64,000 nt of DNA, taken from NCBI RefSeq assembly GCF_033958435.1, contig NC_134161.1, positions 5,642,001 to 5,706,000 on the forward strand. The letters are read 5' to 3'. Made by a program: the position numbers and the translations under genes. Within the stretch, counting starts at the first letter, position 1, and every line of letters begins with the position of its first letter. Of the stretch, positions 25,161-35,239 are shown in pieces. Below the pieces are notes generated by a model. It saw only the letters and a program-made list of their open reading frames with translations. It was not told the origin of the DNA and searched no databases. This DNA is from Carettochelys insculpta (taxonomy: Eukaryota > Chordata > Testudines > Carettochelyidae).

Positions 25161-26660
25161 GTGACACAATGCATTGTACTTTCCCAAATACCGGGTTCTG
25201 CCAGGAACTCCCCATGAAGGAGGTGGTGCTCTTCATGAGGTAGCAGTCCAGGCAATCAGCCCACGAGGTCCCTGTTTGATGACTTTAGATGTGCTATTGC
25301 TGGCTGACATTTGAAAATAGCGGGGACTAAACAAGGACAAATCATCAGCAATGGCACCAGCTCCAGGTGGACAAAGAGCACGAGGCAAGACCCCTAAATC
25401 AGGAGATTTTCAAAGCAAATGAATCTTGGGTGGCTTTTATTGGCCTACTGGGTTTCGAAACCTGTAAGGTTCATGGCTTTCAGGCTTTTCTCCCCTAAAA
25501 AGAAAGGCTAGAAACTTTCTTCCTCTCACAGTGAAAGCGGAGTGTCTCCCATAATCACAGGACTGCAGACCCTGTGGCTCTTAAGAAAAACACCAAGTGT
25601 CTCAAAACTTGAGATAAAAATCATGGGAACTGGCAGCAAAGCTTCAGTCAAAAGTACTCCTCCACTCGCCTCAGGGTTAGACTGAAACCCAGAGAGAGGC
25701 CATTGGCCTGGTTTAGCAGAACGCTGAGTTCAGTGGAACAAATGTGGAGAGAAATGGAGGGATGGACAGAACCCTTGGCACCTCTACTCCTCATGGGTTC
25801 CCTGCCTGTTGCCCCACCCACCCTGCCGCCCAGGAGCTGCACGCTGTAACATGACAGGTCTCCAGGATATGGCCATTCCAGCCTTTTACCCTGGTGCTTC
25901 TGGTCTAAATTCCTGCCCTTGGTGACTGATTTCCCTTGGCAATAACCACCTAAGTCCCAACACCCCACCGCTTTCCAAACAGACCCCCTTCCATCTCTAC
26001 CCAACCTCTTGGTCGTTAGTTTCACTCTCAGTGAATGCTTTATTCCCAGGTGCCGGTGCAGCCCTTCCCTAAGTCTCCCTGGATGGATAGATTACTGTCC
26101 AGTCACATCCCAAGTGCAGCTCTCCTGGATAAAGACGTGCTGCACCTCCTCCTTCCAGGACTTCCCAGCGACGTCCTGTAGAAACACAGTTGTCCTTCTG
26201 CAGAGCTACGGCTCTCGGAAAACAAACTTGCTTTTGTCGCACTCTGCCTTGTGGAACTCAAGACTTTCAGAGTTCTGGGGAAACCAAATGTAAACTCTCT
26301 GCTGAATAATAGCCAATCACAAGGACTATTGTGCCAAAGCCAACAAGGATCTAACTACCTTAATTCCACATCATGTGCTCATCACTGGGGTATCTCTGAA
26401 GTTAGCGTAGGAGGTATTTCACTTTTGGGAATTCATCTCCTCCCCTGGGGCAGAGGACTCAGATTTGCTATCTATTTCCAACTTCCCCTGCTCCAACCTC
26501 ATGTTTTAGTCACTGCTATTGGACAGAGGACAGGGCGGGGCTCTGATGAGGCGGTATCCACCGAAACCAAGCAGATGTTTCAAGCTCAGAGACTCATTCC
26601 TGCCAGTCTCTGTTACCATAACTGTGCTTTGTTTGTATTACGCTAGCTTAGCACCTAAGC
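25161..26660. other. no gene recognised
   Basis: No exon or named repeat seen. There are only short frames on both strands. Confidence 0.4.
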
Positions 26661-26670
26661 GCAGAACTGA

Positions 26671-26787
26671 CACCAGGTCTAGACTACAGGAGGAAAAATC
26701 TATTTAATATATGCAACTCCAGCGACGGGAATTGCATAGCTGGAGTCGATGTATCGGGAATCCACTTTTCCTGGCATCCCCACAGCA
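26671..26787. repeat. older interspersed repeat, left part, split by hAT
   Basis: Wording AGGTCTAGACTACAGGAGG and GGAATTGCATAGCTGGAGTC belongs to a common reptilian repeat of DNA-transposon type. It resumes after the hAT insertion at about 27206-27262 (GGGAGGTTGATGGGAGAAAT). It was present before the family C hAT inserted. The family name is not known to me. Confidence 0.55.
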
Positions 26788-27205
26788 CAGTGGTTCCCAA
26801 AGTTTTCGGCATCACGCCCCGCGCCCCCCCTTTTGATTTCTGAGAAGCTCTCATGCCCCCCCCACCTCTTTTTTGCCACGGGCCAGCCACCCCAGCCACC
26901 TGTGAACTGCCTGCCTGAGTAGCTCCACTCCTCCAAATCCAGGCACCACCAGCCCCTCGTCTAACTCCATCCTCCCCCAGCAACTCACACTCACTCACCT
27001 TTGCAGGAGGCAGCTACCTCCTAGTGGGCCTTCTCCGGCTGCCTGCTTTTTATAGCGGCTGTACCGGGTCACCCGCATGAAATGGCAGGGGCTGAGAGCC
27101 GGAAGCAAAGGCCGGCTCTTTCTTCGAGTGGGGGGAATGACTGGGAGTGAGGGTTGCCTCATGCTCCCCAGGGGGGACATGCCCTCCCCAGTTTGGGAAA
27201 GCATG
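26788..27205. mobile_element. hAT transposon, family C, short copy
   Basis: A 418-bp element with ends CAGTGGTTCCCAAAG and the complement of TTTGGGAAAGCATG, flanked by CCACAGCA (26780-26787) and CCACAGCG (27206-27213), an 8-bp duplication with one change. It is the opposite-orientation relative of 11733-12697 but lacks the minisatellite. It is nested in an older repeat. Confidence 0.8.
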
Positions 27206-27470
27206 CCACAGCGGGAGGTTGATGGGAGAAATTCTCCTGTTGACTTCCTGTACTCCAGCCAGGAGTAACAGGTTTGTCAAGGGAACCTTAATGGTTCAAG
27301 TCAGCGTGGCCTTGCAAGGTTCAATCAAAAGAACCCTGGAAGATTGACTGCCACTGTGTCCATCTTCCAGTTAAGTGCAGATGTACCTGAGAGTATGGCT
27401 CGGTGAGATTGGGCATGGTTTGCAGACAAAAGAAGAGACCCTCCCGGCCCAGGGGAGCTTGCAAACTAAA

Positions 27471-27720
27471 GCTAGGCCTACACTTGCAACTGAATGACAA
27501 AACTTTTGTCATTCACGGGGGCTTAAAAAACCCCTCCCTGAAGGACAAAAGTTTTGCCATGACAAGTGCCAGAACAAATGCTCCTTTGCCTGCAGAAGTG
27601 CTCTGCTTCTGACGACATGAGCACAAGTGGTGAGCTGGAGAAGTGTCCTGTCTGCAAAAGTGCCCACAAACAGCATTTGCACAGCCTGGCTTTTAGCAAT
27701 GGGTCTCAGTTGACACAGCT
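27471..27720. repeat. MITE-like interspersed repeat
   Basis: It starts near CTAGGCCTACACTTGC and contains the palindrome GACAAAACTTTTGTC plus a second copy of the word GACAAAAGTTTTG at 27543. Self-complementarity and wording fit a short DNA-transposon derivative common in reptiles. Ends are approximate. Confidence 0.45.
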
Positions 27721-27759
27721 AAAAGCTGCATCCTGTAGGCACAGCTTATCCTCGTCGGG

Positions 27760-30375
27760 CTGGGATCCCCCCGTAACATGGGCATTTCAAGGCTGCTTTT
27801 CTCCCAGGTCAGCTACTAAGTAACTTGCCTTGGGGTCACTCAGCGAGGCTGTGGCAGAGCTGCAGATTCAACCTGCATCCTCGGCTTCCTATTGCGTGCC
27901 TCGCTCAATTTCAAATACTTTAAAAGCTGCCAGCTTCCTTTTCAGGGCTGCCCTGAAACCACAGATATGACTGAAAGAGAATCCCTTCCACTGCTCAAGC
28001 CCTCCCTGCCTCCAGCGAGGAATTAATGGTCATTCCAAGCGGGTTGGGGACATCCTTGGTCACTAACTCCTCACCCTTTCAATGTTTCAGGACAGCTTTC
28101 TTGTCTCTTTTCTGTTCTCTCCATCAGGGCTTCCCTAATGCCCTCCCCATGTAGTGCTTTGCTTGTGCAATGGCCTGCAGATTGTCCTTGGCGTTCGTCC
28201 TTTTGTGGGTTGTTTTTTTTCCCTCACCTTCTTTTCTCTGAATGATTTACTTGTTCTGCAAACCAGCTGCTGCATAAATCAGCTGGCCGGGGCAGGCTGT
28301 GGAGGCGTAAGATCATTGGCTGGCCTGGGAAGGGCTTAGGCTATTGCCTTCATTGTATGCCAACAGCTGGGCACGACGATAATGATGATAATCAAACCAT
28401 GGTGTGTGGTGTGGTCTGGTGAGGAGAGCCCTGTTTGCTTGCCTGGAATGTCAGAGAGTGACTTATGGTGCAGGCAGAGAAAGACATGGAGAACCCTGTT
28501 CCCGGCTGCCTGGTTGGTGGATCTTGCACAGAGGGTCAATGTCATGCTCACTAGCAGAGTTCAGGTCAGGAAGGAATTTTCCAGAAAGGTTACCAGGTGT
28601 CCTGGTTTCCACCAATCACCCCGTCGAAAAGCGTATTTTTCAACCCAGCCCCACGCCTCCAACGCAGGGATAATGAGCGAGCGAGGGTGGGGGAGACTGA
28701 GCGACAGAGGGAGGGGGGATGTCATGAGTGGGGCGGGGCCTCAGAGGAGAGGCAGGGCAAAGGCGTCGGTTTTGTTCAGTCAGAAAGCTGGCGACCCAGA
28801 CTCGAGCTGGATGAAGAACCGGTGAGGCCCTGGGACAACTGAGTTACAAGACACGTCCTCCCTCACCAGGACATTAAACATCATTATTTATACTTTAAAT
28901 CTATCTGCTTTTCTTGTGACTTACGATGCATGATCAAATTACACGGAAATTAATTTTAAAAGAAGAATGACACAGCACATTCCTTTTGTTCCATGAAAGC
29001 AAATCGTTTAAACAGAAAAGTTATGGAGCCTTGGGGCCCTCACACCTGGGGACCCTGGGACAACGGCCCCCTTATATTAATCCACCCAGGCTCCCTGAGT
29101 TAAATGGGAAGGCTTCAGCTTCCTCTGCCACATGGGGTCAGGCATGACTGAGCTTGTCCCATCTGATCAATTCCCTGCTGGCCTGGGGCTCTCCCCTTCC
29201 CTCCATGGGGCAGGCAGTTTAGTCCCCTGGGGCTGGAATGTTTTCATCTCAAGTCTTCGGGCTCCGTATAGGTGGGTCTGAATGAAAAACAGCTGCCTGT
29301 GCTGCAAACAGACTAGGGCAACTCATGTACCTTTTGGGCCTGAAACGATGAAACTGTGGCCTTGCTGAACTATTACCCAGCAGTTTGGGTGCAGCCATTA
29401 AGCCTGTGACTCTTTCATCGAGTCGCCGCCTTCCTTGCGCCCCAGTTAATCAGCACAGTCACTTGGTGAATAAATAGAAAGGACGAGTTAATGATTATCA
29501 GAGCTGGAATAGCAGGGGATGCTAGCAGTAACAGCTTGGACTGAGATCATGGAAAATGCCTAGTCTCCTAGGAGGCACTAGGGGATAGTACCTGTGAGGG
29601 GGAAGGATGGAAAGAGAAGCAATCTTCCAATGTCCCCTTTGTTCATTTTGGTTTAGTCTGTTACTCCCGCACAGGTTTGGGATGCCCCTGCCCTGGATCG
29701 CAGAGCATTATTGATCTCCATAAAGCAGGCTCGTGAGACTGAGGTTTGGATGCAAAAGGAGTCAATCCCACAGCATTTGGGAATTTCCCGCAAGAGTAAT
29801 GTGTGTCCCCTCCTGCACTCGGGGGTTTCTTTAGGGGTTTGTGACAGAAATCCAGTTGAAAAGCAACTGTGGCAAAGAAGGTAGGTCCAAAATGTCAAAC
29901 TTGACCACCTCAAATTAGACACTTAACATCATAGGCGGGCACCTAAATGAAAGCTGCCCGAGTCCACCAAGTTGGAACGCAGCAGCTTAATTGTAGGCTA
30001 CTATATTCTGAAACATGGCGTCCGTAAGTCTCCAAAAGAACCGTCCCCAGCCCACCCTCGCCCAAAAAAATGCCTGTTAAACGAATAATAATATCGGCCA
30101 ACCAACTGTTGGTGTGCGTGGGTTATTCTTCAAAGTGTTTTCAGAATAATGGGTGGGAGTGTATTGAAAGCTAAGTTGTATGTGAGCTACTGAGCTTTCT
30201 GCTGTGGTATCTGGGCTTCAGTCTCTACCCATGAGTCATGACACCATTCATATAAATGAAAATGTAAATACGCATTACCACCTCATTCTCCATGTCTGGA
30301 TTAGTTCTGTGCCATCATCAAGGCCCCACCAGAAACCACGGTTGCAGGGTATTTGAGATAAAAAAGATTCCATAA
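27760..30375. other. no gene recognised
   Basis: No exon seen. The segment becomes AT-richer from 28860 and carries only short frames. No element could be delimited. Confidence 0.4.
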
Positions 30376-30390
30376 TCATTCTGGTACAGT

Positions 30391-30604
30391 AACAGAGAGG
30401 AAGCCGTGCTAGTCTATACACTATCAAAACAAAAAGCAGTCCAGTAGCACTTTAAAGACTAGCAAAATAGTTTATTAGGTGAGCTTTCGTGGGACAGACC
30501 CACTTCTTCTGGCTATGGTCTGAAGAAGTGGGTCTGTCCCACGAAAGCTCACCTAATAAACTATTTTGCTAGTCTTTAAAGTGCTACTTGACTGCTTTTT
30601 GTTT
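30391..30604. mobile_element. fold-back PLE insertion with 15-bp target duplication
   Basis: A 214-bp insertion flanked by two perfect copies of TCATTCTGGTACAGT (30376-30390 and 30605-30619). The left arm (from about 30424, AAAACAAAAAGCAGTCCAGT) and right arm (to 30604) are near-perfect reverse complements of about 85 bp around a short loop (TGGCTATGGT). Each arm carries a hammerhead-like core. The left edge bears the PLE phrase GAAGCCGTGCTAGTCTATAC. No coding sequence. Confidence 0.8.
30520..30556 (+). ncRNA. hammerhead-like core in fold-back PLE
   Basis: CTGAAGA (30520-30526), one A, stem II GTGGG/CCCAC with a TCTGT loop, GAAA at 30543-30546, then AGCTCACCTA, which can form a minimal stem III. 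The mirror arm has the same core on the - strand. The long arm-to-arm hairpin would compete with ribozyme folding. Activity is untested. Confidence 0.5.
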
Positions 30605-30619
30605 TCATTCTGGTACAGT

Positions 30620-31706
30620 TGCAGAGCCAGCACAGACACAGAAGGTGCAGGAAACCATGAGAACTGGCAAATGACTCACATTTCACAGGTGCAGTGTAAG
30701 TACCTGCAATGAACTGCAAAACAGAATAGTTCCTTGGTGTCAGAGACTCATGTAAAAAAAACGTAATTTGCATATTACCAGTCCACTTTAGGTCCACTTA
30801 CCCAACAGACGTATTGCTGAAACAGATACCACAGGCTATCTGCAAGATCTCAGCCGTGAAAAATTCCTCTTACTTCGGTTCAGAGAAAGAAGCCTTCTCC
30901 ATTCTATCTCTGACCACAAATGCCACCCATCAGCCAACTCTTATGTGTGTGAAATTTTACAACACGTTGAAGCTCCTTGTGCAGATGCTGCAGCAAAAGC
31001 TGAGTGACACAAAAAAATCATCTCCAAACATGGAAGGACTCATTCAGATAGCTGTTGAGGAATGTTCTGAAGCAGTAAATCTCTGGTCTGCTTCTTCCTT
31101 ACACCAGCCACAGCCATAAAGCACAAAGAAAACAAATTTGCAAACTTTTTTGAAAAAGGAAATAAAATTGCCACCGCAACGAGTCAGGTGTTTGCACTGA
31201 AATTAGGGCATTTTGCACTAAGCGTTCCCTGAAGGGCTATTTTTTTCACCACACTTGATATTGATCGAACAGGAACATCTTTCATGTAACCAAATTCTCT
31301 GGCTATCTCCAACCAAATTTTATGGCATTGGAGATGGGAGCAAGTGTGGAAGAGGACCCTGGATGGAAAATCCTCCAGTGTGCACTAGAAAATGTTCCCT
31401 GTGCTGTAGGTTTATTGCACCACCTGGTAGAAATGAATAATTCAGTTTCTCCCCACTAAAGAGTTCTAGGCAACAGAGAAAGTCAAAAGAACCACTGGAA
31501 TCTAAGAAAAATATCTAGCTTCTGTGTTCTGTTCAATGGGCTCAGGCTTCCTAGCTGAGGTCTGTTGGATTACTCCAGCAGAGAATCTCTGCTGACTTTT
31601 AGAGCAATTCCCCTAGAATCCTCTTGACTTTCTGTTGAGCCATCTTGGTTTCCTCCTAACGTATTTCTCGAGCATTTTATGACTCAATCTCTAGCTTCAG
31701 CAGAGG
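30620..31706. other. no gene recognised
   Basis: AT-rich intergenic DNA. A 101-codon frame at 30814-31119 has no family resemblance I recognise, no Kozak support and no flanking exon, so it is not called as a gene. Confidence 0.4.
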
Positions 31707-31714
31707 GCCGCAGA

Positions 31715-31897
31715 CAGTGTTTCCTGTAAGCTGAGTGCTTGTGTGGTCACCCAGGAGAGATTCAAATGCTGCCCAGCCGATTAGTAGAGCGCCCACAGCA
31801 GGCAAAATGTATTTCTGTTGGTGGTACACCTCCACACATGCCTTGGTGCACATAACATTTATTCCACCCCAAATGGAAAAAAATACAGGGAACATTG
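31715..31897 (+). mobile_element. hAT-type MITE, family A
   Basis: Starts CAGTGTTTCCTGTAAGCTG and ends CAGGGAACATTG. Flanks GCCGCAGA (31707-31714) and GCTGCAAT (31898-31905) agree at 6 of 8 positions. No coding capacity. Confidence 0.75.
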
Positions 31898-32384
31898 GCT
31901 GCAATGTGTGAAGCCTGTATGTTGGCTCTTTGTGTGGCTGTGGGATGCAGATCTGAGGGGGGCACGTGACTCCCCACCCCCAGCATACACAACCTCCTTG
32001 CACTGCTCCCAAGAGGGGCCCAATGGGGGTGGGCCCTTCACTCCCTCTTCTCCCAGATAGAGAAGGTGATTGTGTTGGCCCATCTCTGCACAGGGAAGAA
32101 CTACTCATTGGAAGCAGAAGGGTGTGTGGGACACCTGCACATTCCGTGGCATTCCCTCACTCAGTCTGGCAGCTCTGCTGCAGTCAGAATGAAGCATCAA
32201 CACCACCCAGCGCTCATCTGTGCACAGGACTGGTGTAAAGGGGGTAGGGCGGGTGGAATCTTGGCCTACCAAGCCACAGATGTTTCAATGAGATGTAAAA
32301 TGCCGAGCACTAGGGGACCTCTTAGCCAGCTGGCTCTCCCAGGCAAGCCGCATCTTTGATTAGGGCCTTCTCCATGGCACCATC

Positions 32385-33003
32385 CACACTAGCAAGTTCT
32401 TTTGGAAAAAAGAAAAAATAGGCCTTTTTCAAAAGACCACGTGGGGCGTCCGGACACAAAGTGGTTCTTTCGATATTAAACCGGAAGAACGTGGCACTTT
32501 TTCTCGTGGCTCTCTTCCTCTCCCAAAATAGTCTTTCAGAAAAAAAAACACGTGTAGACATCCCAGGGGCCCTTTTTCCAAAAGAGCTGTCCTCCTGGTG
32601 CCAGATTTTTTGACCCTTGGCCTGTTCTTTCGAAAGAGCGGATCGATTTTTTTGCTCCACTTTTTTGTGTGTGGACGTGTTCTTTTGAAAGAAGGGTTTG
32701 GTGTTTTTTTTTTTTTTTTTTTGGAAAAGACCTTCCAGAAAAACTACTTTCGAAGGATCACTGTAGTGTCTATGGCCCCTTTCCATCTCATGAGACAATG
32801 GTTCACAGTGGTGGTGAGGATCTATGGGCTGTGTTTGAGTCTGCAGTTTCTCTCCTGACTTATTCATCCAATATTGGATTTGCACGGTCCGCTGCAATAA
32901 CCGCATGTCAGTCTGTTTCTGAATTCTGCAGTCTGAGAGCTTTTCCTTCGAAGACCAAGTTCTTTTGTGTGGCTTGCATGTATATTGTCAAAGGATGATG
33001 TGA
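32385..33003. repeat. TTTCGAAAG-rich interspersed repeat
   Basis: The segment repeats words such as TTCTTTCGAAAGAG and TTCTTTTGAAAGAAGG, alternating with their complements. It includes a run of about 20 T at 32705-32722. It resembles a fold-back DNA-transposon derivative common in turtles and crocodilians, known to me only by wording. A 194-codon frame on the - strand here is low-complexity and not a gene. Confidence 0.45.
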
Positions 33004-33235
33004 CCTTTTGTAGCTGTAATGTAGACGTAGCCTATACATGTGGCCGAGCGAAAACACTGAGCGAGAGCTCTCCCAGCACAGTAGGTAAGCCACCTCCACC
33101 AGGAAAGCCGCTGACGGGGCTGGGAGCTGGGTAGCCTGGTTCCCGCTGGCACTTTTCAGGGCTGTAACTAGCTGTAAAGTGCCAGTGTGGACTTAGCCTG
33201 TTTCCAGGGCTGCTTTCCAGCACTGTTACTAGCTA
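33004..33235. repeat. MITE-like repeat just upstream of PLET1
   Basis: Opens with GTAATGTAGACGTAGCC and closes near GTGTGGACTTAGCC, phrases shared by a class of short reptilian repeats. It ends about 200 bp before the PLET1 TATA box, so any upstream control sequence beyond that distance would be repeat-derived. Ends are approximate. Confidence 0.4.
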
Positions 33236-33432
33236 GGTTGGCAGGAAGGAGGGGAAAGGGAGGTGCACCGTCCAGAGAGAAAAGTACAGGGCAGCACCTT
33301 GCCCGTGTAGATAAGTCCAAAGCTCCTGAGCAGGAAGTGAACTGCAAATCGGTGACCCTGGAGCCTCCCATTTAGGGTGACTGAGCTGAGGGGAGGGAGG
33401 GCCAACCGGCAGCTGCATCATCAAGAAGGTGG

Positions 33433-33440
33433 TATAAATA
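33433..33440 (+). promoter_or_regulatory. PLET1 TATA box
   Basis: TATAAATA lies 62 bp before the first in-frame ATG of PLET1. This spacing implies a start of transcription near 33463 and a 5' untranslated region of about 30 nt. No other TATA-like match is better placed. Confidence 0.65.
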
Positions 33441-33494
33441 CCTTTGCAGCTGGGCTCCTCCCCAGTCCAGGTGTGCGAAGCAGAGGGAGCACAG

Positions 33495-33663
33495 ATGGCC
33501 ATGGCAGTCCTCACCACCCCGCTGCAACTGCTCGTCCTGGGGGCTCTGATTTCCCCCGCCTATCTGCAGGACTCGTGTGAAATCATCAAGAACACCACCC
33601 AGGTCGGCTCCTTCACCCTATCCGTGAACCCTGCGCTCTACACGGCGAGCACAAACTACAGTG
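33495..33663 (+). CDS. PLET1: PLET1 exon 1
   Basis: Encodes residues 1-56 plus one base: the signal peptide (LQLLVLGALISPAYLQ core), then DSCEIIKNTTQ and a segment ending in the sequon NYS. The donor is GTAAGC at 33664. Intron 1 (33664-34706, 1043 bp) is CpG-rich. Confidence 0.85.
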
Positions 33664-35186
33664 GTAAGCTGGCCTCCCTGGGGGGCGCTGCCCCCTTGCT
33701 CTGCCTGGCTGCAAGGCCGAGCGCGCGCTCTCCAGCCGCGCTCGGAGCACGTGGGGCCCGCGGGCGGCCGGGGAGCTGTCGGGCTGTGCTCCCCTGGGGC
33801 CAGCCACGGCTGCAGGCGAACCTGCAAACTCCCTGCTTGGCCAGGCGAGCCGGGGGCGGGGGGGGGGGTGCAGGAGAAAGGGGCCGCGGGGATCCCAGCC
33901 AGCAAGCGGAGCCGGGTTGCATTCCTCGGCCAAAGCTGCTCCGCCCCTACCAGCGCGCTCGCCTGCCCGCCTGCCCCCGGGCGCTGGAAACCGGCCCGGC
34001 GGCTCGACTGCGGTGGCCCAGGAGCCTGACCCCGCGCTGCCCCCTCCGCGAGCAAATCGCCCCTGGCCTGCAGGAGCCTCGCGTCCCCGGCTGGACTCAG
34101 GACTGGGTCCTGGGCGTGGTTTGCTCGCGACTGGCGCACAGCAGCGTCGGGGCGCTGTGCCGCTTTGCACCCGGCCGGGATCGGACCGACAGTTCGGGGT
34201 GGGGTGGGGTCGAGGGACCGAAAGCGCAGGGGGGGTTCTTTGTAAATGCCACGTGCAGGCTGGGGTGTGAGTGCAACAGGCCGCCCCCTGCCAGCCTGGC
34301 TGGGGCTCGGGCTGCAAATTTCCAGCGCCCCGGAACTGCTTCCCTGGAGCCCCCTCTCCGCGAACTGCCCCAGGCCGCCAGGGGAAAGGCCAGGGCTGCG
34401 GCTGACCTCCCGAGGGCTCCTCCAGGCCTGGGGTTCTACCAACTTGTGCGGCTCAGCCTCGGGTGAAATGCAGTTGTCCTCCTTCCCCCTGTAGGTGATG
34501 CTTGGGTGAAGGGAGCTCCTGAGGTTGCAGGAGTGGCTATGCCTCTTGGATGCTGCACCGATGCCCTCCCTCCATAGATCATCCCACGAAAGCCCCAGAG
34601 ACCTCCAGGGACTCTGGCAGTGGGCTGCCCTTGGGGCCCAGAGGGGCTGGTGTGTGGTTTCTCACCCCCAGAGGACTGACTTTCTCCTCCCCTGCTTTCT
34701 CTCCAGTCATCATCAGCAATGCTGCAAACAGCAGCTCTGTTATCCTGCAGGCCCTCAACTCCCAGAACATGTCTGTGGGCCAGTGGGATGTCCCCGCTGT
34801 GAACTGCACCAACGAGACAACAGTACATCAGCAAAATCTCACTACCAACCTCACAGTCACTTGGACATCCCCAAACAGTGAGAAAGCCCCAGTGGAAATA
34901 AGGTAATGCAGTTCTTCCTTACATGGGACAGGTGACAGCAAGTGGGGAGCAGAGCAGGAGAGCTCGGTCTGCTTTCGTAAAAGGCTTAATGAGCAGGGTC
35001 CCAGGAAGCAGGGAGGGGGGGACGGTGTCCAGCCAAACCACAAAACAAACAGAGGAAGCTCAAAGTGAAGCAGATGTGTAAATCCAGGTGGTTCTATTAT
35101 TATTCCCACCACCCCTTATGATGTGTTTGTATTAACATATCACCTGTAAGTCCTAATCATGGACTTGGCCTTTGTTGTACTAAAAC

Positions 35187-35239
<53 letters not shown>
